Part shown: positions 10,921-22,560 of the stretch, in pieces
Position numbering within the stretch: the stretch's first letter is position 1
Layout of the letters: each line of letters starts with the position of its first letter
NCBI GenBank assembly: GCA_958298945.1
Contig: OY282605.1
Span: 26,514,811-26,578,810 of the forward strand
Direction: 5' to 3'
DNA from: Atherix ibis
Lineage: Eukaryota > Arthropoda > Insecta > Diptera > Athericidae
Length of the DNA: 64,000 nucleotides
Notes under the pieces: generated by a model
The model's input: only the letters and a program-made list of their open reading frames with translations
Database searches by the model: none
Told to the model about the DNA's origin: nothing
Position numbers and translations under genes: made by a program

Positions 10921-13070
10921 AAATCATATTCAGATGAACAAATATCTAAGGACAATTTATACAACTGTTTATATTTCTAGAAAAGTAGATAAAAGTTTTA
11001 AATATTGTTTGATATAAATTTAATAAAAAAAAAATACTAAATCTACACGAAGTACTAATTGTGTATTTGGGAATTCCTTTATCGGTTCGCAGCTCAATCA
11101 AGGACGTGGTTACGACTCACTGCGCGAAATTCATAGGAGAAGGGAAAAAGCTTAAATTAAGCAATATTAACAAATGTAAATGTCGGCTAATTATGGGAAT
11201 GGCTAATTATTATTTTTATTTTTTTTTTGCATCTTTAAAAATTTATTTGCGGAACTTTTATGTTGCCCAGCGTGTTGAATCAAAAATTCAAGAACTGATC
11301 ATCGAGCGCAGATTGATTAATGGTCAATTAGTTATGAAAATAGAAAATATTAGATTTAGCTGCCGAACTCTGACAGGAGCACATCCCCATCGATTGATTT
11401 TAATTTAAGATCTGTAAAAGTCAAGGACTAAATCAAATTTTACTAATTGTTTCAATATCGAATTCGATGCCATCGAATTCGAAAAGTATTGAACGATCCG
11501 GTCGGATCGATTAAGAGTTCGCTGTTTTGGATCCCTCCCAATCAGAGGAGGAAAAATAAATTTTCTCATAATACGATTCTATGTGAAATAAACAGTTTTT
11601 GTCTATAATTATTCAAGTACAAAGTGGGCTCCAAGAGAGTGAATTAAGCTGCGCATCACTGAAAAAAAAACACCAACAACAAAAGTAAAATTATGCCAGA
11701 TTGAATGGAAAAAGAAAAAAATTTTTTAGGATAGACGGCCGACAAAAAAAAATTGTATCTTTAAATATTTTCGGAAAAAATTCACCTTTTTGGAGGGAGG
11801 AAAAGGGGGGGAAATATATTAGTGATCTTGAAAACAAAACTTTGATTAATCGAACAAGCGCTTTGACCCCCGAACTTTTACCTCTCACTTTTTTATTGAT
11901 TGTTTGATGAGTGATTCGTTCAGTCGGTTTGGTTGAATGGGAGGAGGCCCTCCAGTTCCCGACTGTACGAGAGCTATCTTGTTAGAAGTCAAACGGATCT
12001 CTTGAAGACACATTACAATAGGTCTTCGGGAACAATTCATCTTCGTCTAGTTTTCTAGCTTTTGAGAGTCCAACTTGTACCCGTCAATCGATTGGGAGTA
12101 ACTTTTCCATGTTTCCAAATCGATAAGTTTTATGTTAATCGTGAGCTTGTAGACGAACATCGATAATGCTACGGTTCGGATTTGCGCTGATTTCCCATCT
12201 CCCCGACTACGAGGTGGATTGATTTATTCGAGTCAGTTTAGATCGGGTTGGTGCTCCATGCCTCAAATAATCAATATTGAATCTGGATTTGTGTACACTT
12301 TCCTTTCGAATGTATTTTTTTTTTTTTAATTTTTCTATTCATTCAATGTGAATAATTCGATTGTTTTTATCGCCGAATTCTATTTCAATGATACGAAAAA
12401 TATGCTCTTACGCAAAAGGTAGTAAATCCTAAACTACAATTCATAAAAATTCCTCTTCAAAATATTGTTTTTTTTTTCCTTCATCGCAGCTAATTTCATA
12501 TTTGGTTTTGGGATTCATTCAAGAAACTCTTACTAAGATCGATTTAGACTGGCCTTTGTCAATCAATGTTGACGTTGAACATATGCTGATTCCGTGTGTA
12601 TTTTCTATAAGAAATTTTACCTTGTTGATCTTTCTGCTAGCAACCGAAATGAGAGAATGAATAAAAAAATTTATTAAAATGGTTTTTTTTTTTAAATTAT
12701 TTAAAATTTAAAGTTCTAATAAGAAGGTAATAAAATATTTTAAATTAATATTTCTATTAAAAATATCTACTATAATATGATATAAAAAAAAGATTATTTT
12801 AAATTTTTATAAATTAAAATGTTTGTTTTTCATCGTAATAATGCCTAAAATACCTTCCCTCTTATTAATAATAGTTTTTTAACAAAAAAACCTTGCACAT
12901 TACTTTGGACTTACACAATACTGGGTAGATAAACAATCAAAACTAACAGACCAAAAAATACTATTTATACAGTAATCACACCCATATGGACTTACGAAAT
13001 AAAACTTTGAGGGTCAAACGAATGATACAATCCTCTCCAAATCAAATCTCTTCAATTAAAATCCAAGATG
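10920..13070. other. Non-coding stretch, no gene seen
   Basis: Open frames such as the 115-codon one at 11061-11408 show no domain I recognise, and their composition follows the AT-rich background. The part between 11400 and 12290 is somewhat more GC-rich and may contain regulatory or older repeat sequence, but nothing specific can be named. Confidence 0.4.
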
Positions 13071-13074
13071 ATGT

Positions 13075-14600
13075 TCTTTCAAGTGTTTTTTTATCTTGAA
13101 CAACTGCGGTTCCGTAGGGTGGCTAGGGAATTACTGAAATCCCATTTTTCGACCTTTCTAAGGTTATGATCGTGTAACGGGGGGTATTTTCATAAAGGAG
13201 TATTCAAGTGTCTTTCTATCTCTATTTTTTTTTATAAAAAAATTTGGTTGAAAGTTTGTTTTAGTGGTAGGGTGGCGGGGTACCATAGCAATTCCTTTTT
13301 TTTGATAGGGGATGTATGGGCTTTTTTAAAAACTTGATTGACAGTGTGTCTTAGCAGCAGAGTAGCTATGGAACCACAGAAATACCTTTCTTCAACAACA
13401 AAAAACCTTTTAATGGTTATAGTCGTGTGACAGGAGGTGAATAACTCTTTTATGAGCCTTTCTGACATGAATAACTCTTTTATGAGCCTTTCAAGGACGT
13501 TTTTTATATTAAAAAAAACTTGGTTGACAGTTTTGCTTGGTGATAAGGGGAAGCTGGGGAACCACAGGAATCCCTTTTTTGCTAAAAACTTTTTGATGGA
13601 TTGTCCGTGTGACAGGGGGTATTTTTCTTATTATGTGGATTACCATTTTTCTGAGCCTTTCAAGGTATTTTTTTTATAAAAAACTTGATTGAGAATTTGT
13701 CTTGGTGACAGGGTAGCTGGGAAACCATAGGAATCCTTTTGTCGAGAAAACTTTTTGACGGGGGGTATTTTTATAGTATGTTGACATGAAGCACTCTTTT
13801 ATGAGCCTTTCAAGCACTTTTTTTTAATAAAAAATAGGATTGGCAGTTTTTCTTAGCGGCAGGATAGCTGTGGAATCACAGAAATCCCTTATTTTGAGAA
13901 AAACTTTTTAATGGATATAACCGTGTAACCGGAGGTTTTTTCATAGAGGAGCATTCAAGTGTCTTCTAACGTAAAGAACTCTTTTATGAGCCTTTTGATT
14001 ACCTTTTTTTTCGACAAAAACTTTTTGATGGATATGGCCATGTGAGAGGGGGTATTTTTCTACATTCGTGAAAAATTCTTTTTCTGAGTCTTTCAAGAAC
14101 TTTTTTTATAAAAAATTTGACAGTTTGTCTTGGTGGCTGGGGAACCTCTGGTATACATTTTTGTGACTAAAACTCATGGATTGAGATGTCCGTGTAACCA
14201 GTTGGAGGGGGGGGGGGGTGTTGGCTTTGAAAGACTTTTTTCTATAATAAATTTAATTCATAGTTTGTCTTGGAGGTATGGCAAACTGTTAAATAAATTT
14301 TGACTCAACATTATGGTATGATCAGTTTCAGATGGTGAAGGCCTCATTCAGGAAGTTTATCTTCTACTATTTCCTGGCTTTCCAAAAATCATTTATGCTA
14401 CCGAAAGGGTCATAATTTTATCAACAAATTTACCACAGAGACTCATTCTAGATTTTCATAAGCTAAACTTAAGGATTCATCCAGCTTAACACAATATTTG
14501 AACGCACATATTTGGTCCAAATTTCCCTGTTTCATATTTCGTTACGCACTACAAAAATATGACTTCACTTATCAGGTTCTGTAGGGTTTAAAATGTGTAC
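13075..14600 (-). repeat. M6 mariner relic with tandemly amplified internal segment (array A)
   Basis: A mariner N-terminus reads on the minus strand at about 14540-14450 (FKYCVKLDES and LAYENLE, matching FCVKLGKSA.E.YEML). From about 14330 down to 13075 the sequence repeats an internal transposase block about seven to eight times. The marker TTGGTTGACAGTTTGTCTTGG or a variant recurs at about 13244, 13334, 13520, 13685, 13838, 14116 and 14253. Each unit also carries GAGCCTTTCAAGGAC and GGGAACCACAGGAATCCC or variants. On the minus strand the better units read KVFSKKGIPVVPQLP, the segment between the second and third catalytic Asp. The units have diverged, so the expansion is not recent. A G12 run lies at 14207-14218. 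Confidence 0.7.
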
Positions 14601-16445
14601 TGCACATCGAGGGTAGCCTAAGCTATAAGTCAGCACTGCCAGCTCTCTCTCAGTGATTCCCAGTATGGCTTATGGATAAATAAATAGCTCTGCATTCGTT
14701 CATGACATTAAATTATGTATTTTCGAACAAAATTTTGGAAATATTTATTTTCGATGATAACATCTAAACTGAATATTTATGAATGTTATTCAATTTCGAT
14801 TGTAACCCTTTTTTTTAACACAAAATAATATGCACACCTGATATCGATTCGAACAAACTGGCTCACTGAACGATTGAAAAATACTCTAAGAATGCTAGCG
14901 AAGAAAAAAATTATTAATCAATGAAATACTGGATAATCTAAATGGAGAACATATCTTTTTAGGGTAATTTAATTAGTTTACAATTCCTAAGAAGAACGCA
15001 GCGTATCTATAGTATTTATCTTCGATTATCTCGGTCAATCAAATGTATTTTTGTAGATCGAATCCTAACGCAACGTATGCGCGAGTTTATGGATGGGTTA
15101 ACAGCATGGAGGGAGCATTTTTTTTCCTTATTTAAGTTAACAGTAACAGATGATGATGGTGATTATGGTGATTATAAGGGCCTTAATGGTAGTAGTTTCG
15201 GTGTTGGTAAAAAAAAAAAATCTATTTTTATTAGAAGAAGAGGGATACGAAACGAGAGAGCTAGAGTAATCAAGTTTTTATTCTTGTAAAATCCAATGGA
15301 ATTATGCTAAGAAGAAATTTCAATATGAAAAAAAAAGAAGAAGCGGAAAAAAAATTAGAAAAATACTGAACAAAAATAACAGCAGATCGATTTTACGGGT
15401 CTAAAAAACCAAATATGAAAACTAAATTTCTTATCCCTTTGTGAGGTCTAAAAGGTTCGCACAATAACTTATAATAATGTTGACATTTATATCTCGAGTG
15501 GAAATCTTCGATCTCTTGTTGTTGTTTGTAATTCACTTTCGAGAAGCAAAATAAACGCAGGTAGGTTATTTGTGTGGTTGCATTAACAAAAAAATATACT
15601 AGACCTCAAACTCGATCTCGCGCTGAGACCGAATACCGACTGAATAGTAGCCATACACACACGATTGTGTATGAACATCTATGCAGGCATAAAAAAATTC
15701 TAAAGAAGAGACGATTTAATGGTGTAGTAGAATTGGGAAAAAGCATCGGTCCGAATAGGGAACATTGTTAAAGCAATATTAACGGATTCAGAGCGATGGG
15801 CTTGTATGATCCCCGAGTTAGCTAATACCTGGACAGCAGGAATTGGATGAACTTAATTTATTGATATCCTTTTGATTTTAATATTCCATGTCCATGCTGG
15901 CCGTTTCGTTTTATATACCATCAGCTGAGCAAAGGACGAACTCATTTTTTGAATAAATATTTATACTGTCTTATTTGATAATATGTTATATGAACATTCT
16001 GGTAAATCGTATTTTTTATGACTGTTTTTCTTTTTATCTCCTTTATTTATCGTCTTCTAATTTGACCTAAATTAATTATAAGAAATATTTAGATTTGGAA
16101 TTTGTCTTTTATAGCGTTGGATTAGTTTGAAAAAGATAAGAGAGTAAAGGGTTTTCCAATTTTAAGTTCGGTAAGTAATAGTTACTGCCACATATTCAAA
16201 ATTTCGATTTTGATAAAACTAATATTTAATTATGTTGGCTGAATCTTGGTATTATTTAAAAAAAAAAAATTTATTTCCAATATTTACAAAACTTTTCGTT
16301 GGACTCGTTCATTTTGGGATAATTTTTGGTCATATTTCGGGTTACAATTCGGCCATTTCTTAATGGCTTATTGGTTTTTAAATATAAAAAAAATTCATAT
16401 TTATCTACGTTAATAAAACCTATTATAAATATTTATTTAAAAAAA
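14600..16445. other. Non-coding stretch, no gene seen
   Basis: A purine-rich block with A runs lies at 15200-15380. The short frames at 15077-15289 and 15574-15771 have no recognisable domain. No transposon signature was identified. Confidence 0.4.
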
Positions 16446-16449
16446 AAGT

Positions 16450-16600
16450 ATAATAACATTAAATCCCACAATCTTGGAGGCTAATTGACATCATAAAACC
16501 TCAAAATCTCACCTTTTAAGAACTTTTCGCATAATGCATTCAAAATTTATTGCGTTATGGGGCTTGTGACACCATATTTTTAATATTATATATAGTTTTA
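16450..16600 (-). pseudogene. DD41D transposase fragment
   Basis: On the minus strand GVTSPITQ, CEKFLKGEILRFYDVN, a stop, then PPRLWDLM matches the end of the DD41D core (GATCHTA...LREKFG..IISRNGDVNWPPRSCDLTPLD). Only about 150 bp can be aligned and it carries stops. The flanks are low-complexity A/T. Confidence 0.6.
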
Positions 16601-18811
16601 ATTAAAATCTTCTATGTTTAGGATTTAAAAAAATTAGTTTTAACCATCTTTCGTACTCTTCATTTGTAAAGAAATATGGGTTAATATATTCTCCTTTTAA
16701 AACGCAAAACGTCTCAACGGAAAAATTACCACTTTTTAAAAAAAAAAATTATATTTTTTTCATTTTATTTTCATAATATTAAATGGCAAATAATAAACTA
16801 AATAAATTATATCTAAAATAATGATTTTTTTAAAAATTTTATCATATAACATTGTTTCAATTTGTAAACTAAAAAATGGATAATTGTGTATATCAAAAAC
16901 TATAATTGCACGAATTTTCCGTTTAAATTTTTTTGCCCTTTTATAGGTATGTATACGAAAATTACCACAATTCTTACGATAATTGCATAATCCGATTTAT
17001 TATTCTACCCAACATCTGCAACTACAACAAAAAATTGAAAAGAACCATCGGAAATTTTCGTTAAATTGACTAAGACGATTATGAGTCTACCTACGCTGGA
17101 TATCCGTACTTCCGTAGAATCCCATAATTTTCGTTCTGGAAATGTCTTAATTTGTACCACCCTGAAGGTGTCGACTTAGGTATAAGATTGTGATCTGTGC
17201 AAAATAATCAATATTATGTGGGCGGATGGTCTCTTATTTAGTTCTAGATTGAATTAAACCAATTTTCTGCCCACAATTTTCTTGAATTTTTTTCTTCTTT
17301 TTAACCTGATCGACAGTGAAAAATTTCATGTGCTTCAATTCGAACTCACATTCAGGTTCAGGTTCACTTCTCTAAAGATTCAATGCTATTACGGAAATTT
17401 GCTAAAAAAAATATGCTCTTTCGATTCTCAGAGCCAGGCAATTGTTTCTTATAAAGTCGGCATCGCAACTCATCGTATTCAAACTACGAGTATTTTCATA
17501 TCGAAATGAATATTCATTGCTGCGATATTGATTTTGGCATTGATTCTCGATGGTCAAGAAATTTGTAATAAAATGAATTTCGTGCTCCAAAATTAATGTA
17601 TTTTCATAGATTTGACGTAACAGGATCAAAAGTCAAGGGCAGATATTTAGATTCGAGTATGCTGCCAATAGTTTTCACATGCCAATTTCCCATTAACACA
17701 CGATCAAAATTCATTTCGATTCGTAGCAGAACGGGTACGGATGAGGTGAGTACGAATAGCTATCGATGTTAACCTTGGCAGCAGGTGTGTTTACTGCACA
17801 TTTACAAAATTCAGAGCAGAAAAATAATAGCATTTTCGACAGTTTCAATGAATGTTTCATGTTTGCTGTCAGAGGGGGCAACCACTTCAATATTGCCACA
17901 ACAAAAATGAAAATTTGTAAGTGCGCTCTAAACGCTTCGCCTTTTTCGTATATTTTCCGAAATAATAATTCAACGTGTATTTCCGTCAGCATTTATTAAC
18001 CTTGCCAAAAATCCAAGGCCGAACGTGTACACTCATCGATAGTTCAAACAGTGTTCCACCGCAGAGACCAGGAAACCAGGAAGGAGATTTTATTGAACAG
18101 AATCAATTACATTGATTCTAATATGAGGCTGGGTCACTCAATAGTACACATGCACCAGAAATTTTATGAAGAGAATGTTATTCTTACCACAGCATCTCAT
18201 AACTTTATGAATTCATCTTTTTAATTTTCTTCATTTTCGTATTTCTCGTTTTGGCACACATCAATCGGTTTACATGATGGATCCAACAATGGTGTTGAGA
18301 ACAGATGTTGGCGAGGTCGATTTGTTGATTGGTCGACATTCAAGTACATTCAAGAGCACAGATTTTCTAATTACAAAATGTAAACAGGCTTTCTTTTGTA
18401 GGAAGACACTCGTCAGAAAGTTAAAAGTACACAGCTCCTGGGTTAGAGACCGCACAAGATGCGTCAGCGACTACCATTAATCTTCCTTGGAGAATAGATG
18501 GCACAGCTCGAAGGCTAACAACAATTGGCCTTCTTGTAATCACAAGCTGGCAAATTAATACCTCTACGACTATTGGTGCGGCCAGCAAGAGTGGATAACT
18601 GCAGAGCAATTATTGATAACAACATTCAAAAGTAATCGATTTTATAGCATTTGAAAAGCTTCACAGTTTCTGATAATTCACTCTCTCATTGACGACTATT
18701 TGATTTGGTTCGCTATTAATTAATTCCTCATTTCTGGTTGTTGCATTTGTGTGTCACGAAATAATTCACCAAAGATTGTGATACAATGTATTTAAAGAAA
18801 TCTGTTCCGAG
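16600..18811. other. Non-coding stretch, no gene seen
   Basis: AT-rich sequence with several short open frames on both strands (for example 17711-17992 minus, 93 codons) without a recognisable domain, splice context or repeat. Treated as non-coding. Confidence 0.4.
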
Positions 18812-18932
18812 TCTTAATATGAGCAAAAGTTGACATATTCTGCAATCGCAACTGAGCATTTATGATGAGTGAAGCTGATCATAAATGCTCAGTTGCGATT
18901 TCAGAATACGTCAACTTTTGCTCATAATAAGA
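18812..18932. repeat. Long near-perfect hairpin with 11-nt loop
   Basis: The left arm (18812-18866) and right arm (18878-18932) are inverted copies of 55 nt with three mismatches, separated by the loop GAGTGAAGCTG. The inner stem starts at GAGCATTTATGAT / ATCATAAATGCTC and extends outward through CAACTTTTGCTCATA. Such a stem could yield a Dicer substrate (hairpin RNA or a long pre-miRNA) if transcribed, or it may be the scar of a short fold-back transposon. The sequence alone does not decide. Confidence 0.85.
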
Positions 18933-19029
18933 ATTTCATGGGCTCCCAAGTGTTCGTATGAGTGAGAATAAGCTATGGCAGCAAGCTAATGATTACAACA
19001 ATTTTATTATATTTTTATAAATTTATTTA

Positions 19030-20640
19030 TTTCCAAAAGAAGTACTTTATTTGGGGAGCTATACATCGGCTGAGGCGTTGCTCCCACTTTTCGCTCTTAG
19101 GTTGCACAATCCTTTGGCTGTTATCGACAGTACCAAAATGATTTTCTTTAAAGTATATTTTTATAAGGGGCCGAAAAAAAAGCCACATGCACTTAGATAA
19201 GGTAAATTAAGAAACGGGGAGTCACAGCAGTCACTTTTTCCAACAAAAACTCATTGATGAAGATGGCCGTGTTAAAAGGAGCATCTTCGTAGTGTAGAAT
19301 GGGGATATCTGCAATATCCAATCTGACGCAAAAAAATCTTTTTTTAATTAGGTTCAATATTAATCGATGGTCTGACCTCACAAGAGCTATCACACGGAGC
19401 TTGAGAAACAATAAAAATTCATTCCGACTGAAATTAGGAGAATAGGGTAGCTGGGTTGGCACATAAATACTTTTTAATAACAGAAACTACAATGTCTGAC
19501 GGGAGGGTTCGGAGTCCAGAACGAACTTATTAGCTATAATGTTGATCGACAGTCTGATCTTATAAGAGTTCTGACTCGTTCTACATTTTTGAACGATGTA
19601 GTCTCCCTATCTGGGGCCACCCAAATCTTGAAGCACAACAAAATATTCATTCCCCGAGATTAGGAATGAATAATCAAGTGTCTAAGCCTTTCAAGGACTC
19701 AGACATGAGCTTCAATATTGATCGACAGTTTGAGCTAACAACAGCTCTCACTCTTTTCAAATATTTTTAGATCTGGGGTCACCCAATTCTTAGAGCACAA
19801 AAAAATGTTCGCTCCCTGAGATTAGGGAGTCCTAATCAAGTGGTTGCAATATGGGATCTGGCGGAAGAAAACCATCTTTCTTAGCCTTTCAAGAACTCTT
19901 ACCCATTACCTTCAATATTAATCGACAGTTTGACCCGACAACAACTCTCATAAAAAAATGTTTATTCCCCAAGATTAGGGAGGCCTAATCAAGTATCCGC
20001 AATATCAGATCTTTCGCAGAAAAAATCTTTTTCCAGAGCTTTTCAAGGACTCTCACACATTAGCTTCAATGTTAATCGACAGTTTGATCCGACAACATTT
20101 CTCACTCTTTCCACATTTTCATTAATTATCAATATTGAGGACCACCCTAATCTTAGGCCACCCTTATTTTGGGGAACAAAAAAATGTTATTCCTGAAGAT
20201 TAGGGAGGCCTGATCAAGTGGCTGCAGCATCAGATCTAAACCGAAGAACAATTTCTAAGCCTTTCAAGGAATTTTTGAAAAAAAACTTGGTTGACAGTTT
20301 GTTTTGGAGGCAGCACATACTCTCAACTAATTTTTGCTTACATTTTCATTAGTGTTTTATGTTGAGGGCCTCCTGATAGAGGTTCTTCATCTCAGCCCTC
20401 TAAAATATGCCTCATGCCATTAAACAACTTGTTCTACTGCAAACAATACTCCCCAAAAGGCTCTTTGCAACTTTTCGTAAGCCAAACTCGTAGATTCACT
20501 AAAAGTAATAAAAAAAATTGATATTTGGCATATTGTTTCTGCAAATTTGACTATTATATTCCTCGTGGCACCCTGTAGAGGGTCTAGTAGTTTTCAGACG
20601 AGTTTAAAACTTGTACTGCACGTCTCAGAAGGGCTACTGT
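19030..20640 (-). repeat. M6 mariner relic with tandemly amplified internal segment (array B)
   Basis: Both transposase ends are present on the minus strand. The N-terminal region near 20480-20370 reads ESTSLAYEKLQRAF and WHEAYFRGLR, and the C-terminus near 19160-19040 reads KENHFGTVDNSQRIV and SEKWEQRLSRCIAPQ. Between them a block recurs with the marker ATCGACAGTTTGA or variants at about 19360, 19546, 19720, 19919, 20072 and 20290, and with GATTAGGGA at about 19659, 19821, 19974 and 20199. Blocks read like ENVERVRNVVGSNCRLTLKL, the second helix-turn-helix of mariner, next to pieces of the catalytic core (EDAPFNTAIFINEFLLEK, PYSPNFSRNEFLLF). Units are diverged and broken. Confidence 0.65.
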
Positions 20641-20654
20641 ACAATGTGTCCCAA

Positions 20655-20870
20655 AATATAAGGTGTCCCAAAAAAATTTTGTGCCATTTTTGCGGTTAAG
20701 TAGTATTAGTAAAAAGAAAAACCTAATAGCTAACCGTTTAGGGTTATTAAGAATGGAGGACTACATAACAGAATAACGCGTTTCCATTTTGGAGAAATAT
20801 TTAATAAATAACAAAAGTTTAGCAGCTGCAATTTGCAATTTTGAACAAAATATGATAGGCATAGGGATTT
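20655..20870 (+). pseudogene. DD41D element, 5' end and N-terminus
   Basis: A terminal-repeat-like start (AAGGTGTCCCAAAAAAATTT) is followed by an ATG at 20753 and MEDYITE, a stop codon, then RVSILEKYLINNKSLAAAIC, matching the N-terminal helix-turn-helix of DD41D transposases (MERYT.EQRVKIVE.YY.N..S...). The rest is interrupted by the Jockey insertion; a later part of the core reappears at 22430-22560 in the same orientation. Confidence 0.6.
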
Positions 20871-20949
20871 TCATCTTGATGAACAAAGTTGTTGCTATTT
20901 CCTAGTCCTAAGATCATTCCTTTTCAAACGAGACTTCCAAGTAAATTAA

Positions 20950-22424
20950 TCCAATGAACTCTCATATATCTCGCCGATATTGGCCGGGGTTCCTCAGGGT
21001 AGCATACTTGGACCCATCCTCTACAACATTTACACATCCGATATCCCAATTTGCCCTAATATCTTCTTTGCTACATACACCGATGATATGGCCTGCCTTG
21101 CATCTAGCGAAAATCCCCAACATGATTCCGAAACTCTCCAAATCCTAATCCAAACCCTCCCGAACTGGTTTACTAGATGGAGAATAAAAGTCAATGAACG
21201 TAAATCTGCCCAGGTAACTTTCACTCTCCGTCGTGAGTCATGCCCTCCCATATACCTTAAGCGACTGGATGTCGTGGTCGCCTACTCTTAAGGTAATGGT
21301 CTCCATTTTCTTCCGGCTACTCACAAGGAGTGCTTCGGTCTTATGTTCCGCCAATGATAGGTCTTCCGATGTCATCCACTGTCTTATCCTCCGGATGGTG
21401 GTGGAGAATGCGGCTTCCAGATCTTCCAGGTGTTTGGCTACAAGGACAACCGCTACGTCGTCCGCGAAGGCCACGAGCGTTGTGTTCGTCGGTAATTCCA
21501 GATGGAGTAGGCCGTCGTACATAACGTTCCATAAGAGTGGCGCCAGGACAGAGCCCTGAGGTACCCCACCCGTGACCCCATACTCCGCTGGTCCATCCTC
21601 CGTTTCGTAGTATAGAAGTCGATCACTGAAGTATGATCTGGCCATCCTCCGTAAGTAGTAGGGCACCCCCATGTTCTTAAGAGCCTCCAGGACTCGATCC
21701 CAGTGGGCCGAGTTAAAATCATTTTTGATGTCCAGGGTGACAATGAGACAATACTTTTTGGAACCGCCTTTCCACCTCTTTCCTAAGATGCGGTACCTAG
21801 GACTGTACTTAGACAAACGCTTGATATGGAACCCACATAAAAGACTTAAAAGACAAGAACTAAAAAGACGTTACCTAAAACTACTTCGACTTCTAGACAA
21901 ACGTTCCAAACTTACTATAGACAGCAAAGTACTGATACACAATACCTTACTGAAACCCATATGGACATACGGACTAGAACTCTGGGAATCTACTAAGCCT
22001 TCTAATTCCCGTCGAATCCAATCCCTTCAATCAAAAATACCCCGTACAATTGTCGATTCCCCTTTTATGTTCGCAATACTGTTATTCATCGTGATCATAA
22101 AGTCCCATTTGTTTTTGACATGGCTGTATCTCGTTATAGAAAGTTCCATTCCCGTGTCCTCAATCATAATAATCCTTTTGTTCATGAACTATCCTCCACT
22201 TCCTTCCCTAGAAATACCCATCGAAGACTTAAGCGTCACTGGTCGCGTGATCTACTAAAACACTGAGGCTAAACAGAAACACACGCTAGCAGGAGGAACT
22301 TCATTGGATGTTTACTCCCCACAACCTTTCAAGCTAATTAATACTATTGCTCAAATTTGCTTATTACTATGTTGTAGTTGTAAATATCTGTAAAAATAAA
22401 AATAAAAAAATAAAAAAATAGCAA
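20950..22424 (+). mobile_element. Jockey-clade non-LTR retrotransposon, 5'-truncated and interrupted
   Basis: The plus strand begins in the RT palm with AGVPQGSILGPILYNIYTSD, then TYTDDMACLAS (the active site, with T for A before the DD pair), NWFTRWRIKVNERKSAQVTF, TLRRESCPPIYL. After an inverted R1 fragment (21264-21785) it resumes with MRYLGLYLDKRLIWNPHKR, LLKPIWTYGLELWESTKPSN and SLQSKIPRTIVDSPF, followed by a frameshift. The 3' UTR ends in an A-rich tail of AAAAATA-type repeats at about 22391-22424. The order and boxes are those of Jockey ORF2. The element appears to have landed inside a DD41D copy. Confidence 0.8.
21264..21785 (-). mobile_element. Internal R1-clade RT fragment inside Jockey
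   Basis: About 522 bp on the minus strand encode an uninterrupted R1 RT segment: GKRWKGGSKKYCLIVTLDIK, NDFNSAHWDRVLEAL, YLRRMARSYFSDRLLYYETE, GVTGGVPQGSVLAPLLWNV, VAFADDVAVVLVAKH, LSLAEHKTEALLVSSRKKME and VGDHDIQS. It has neither a 5' start, a 3' UTR nor an A tail, so ordinary target-primed insertion does not explain it. It is close in sequence to the R1 copy at 3797-5155. At the lower-coordinate junction the R1 and Jockey sequences share a few bases (ATACCTTA region). Confidence 0.85.
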
Positions 22425-22429
22425 GATAA

Positions 22430-22560
22430 GAATATGAATGATATGTGGTTTCCACAAGACGGTGGCACATACCACACAGCCCAAGAAATAAGTACTTCTT
22501 GCGTGATAAAGAGTATACAAGATTTATGGAAAAAAAGCCTTCAGTAGTGCCCGTTTTCTT
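22430..22560 (+). pseudogene. DD41D element, second-Asp segment
   Basis: The plus strand reads NMNDMWFPQDGGTYHTAQEI, matching DIWFQQDGATCHTA around the second catalytic Asp of DD41D transposases. It starts within a few bases of the end of the Jockey A-rich tail, in the same orientation as the N-terminal piece at 20655-20870. The third-Asp region is not recognisable downstream, so the copy was probably deleted as well as split. Confidence 0.6.

Noticed and set aside
13075..14330. Repeated blocks considered as a CRISPR array or classical satellite
   Set aside because: Unit lengths vary (about 90-185 bp), repeats are diverged, and translation shows mariner transposase blocks, so neither description fits.
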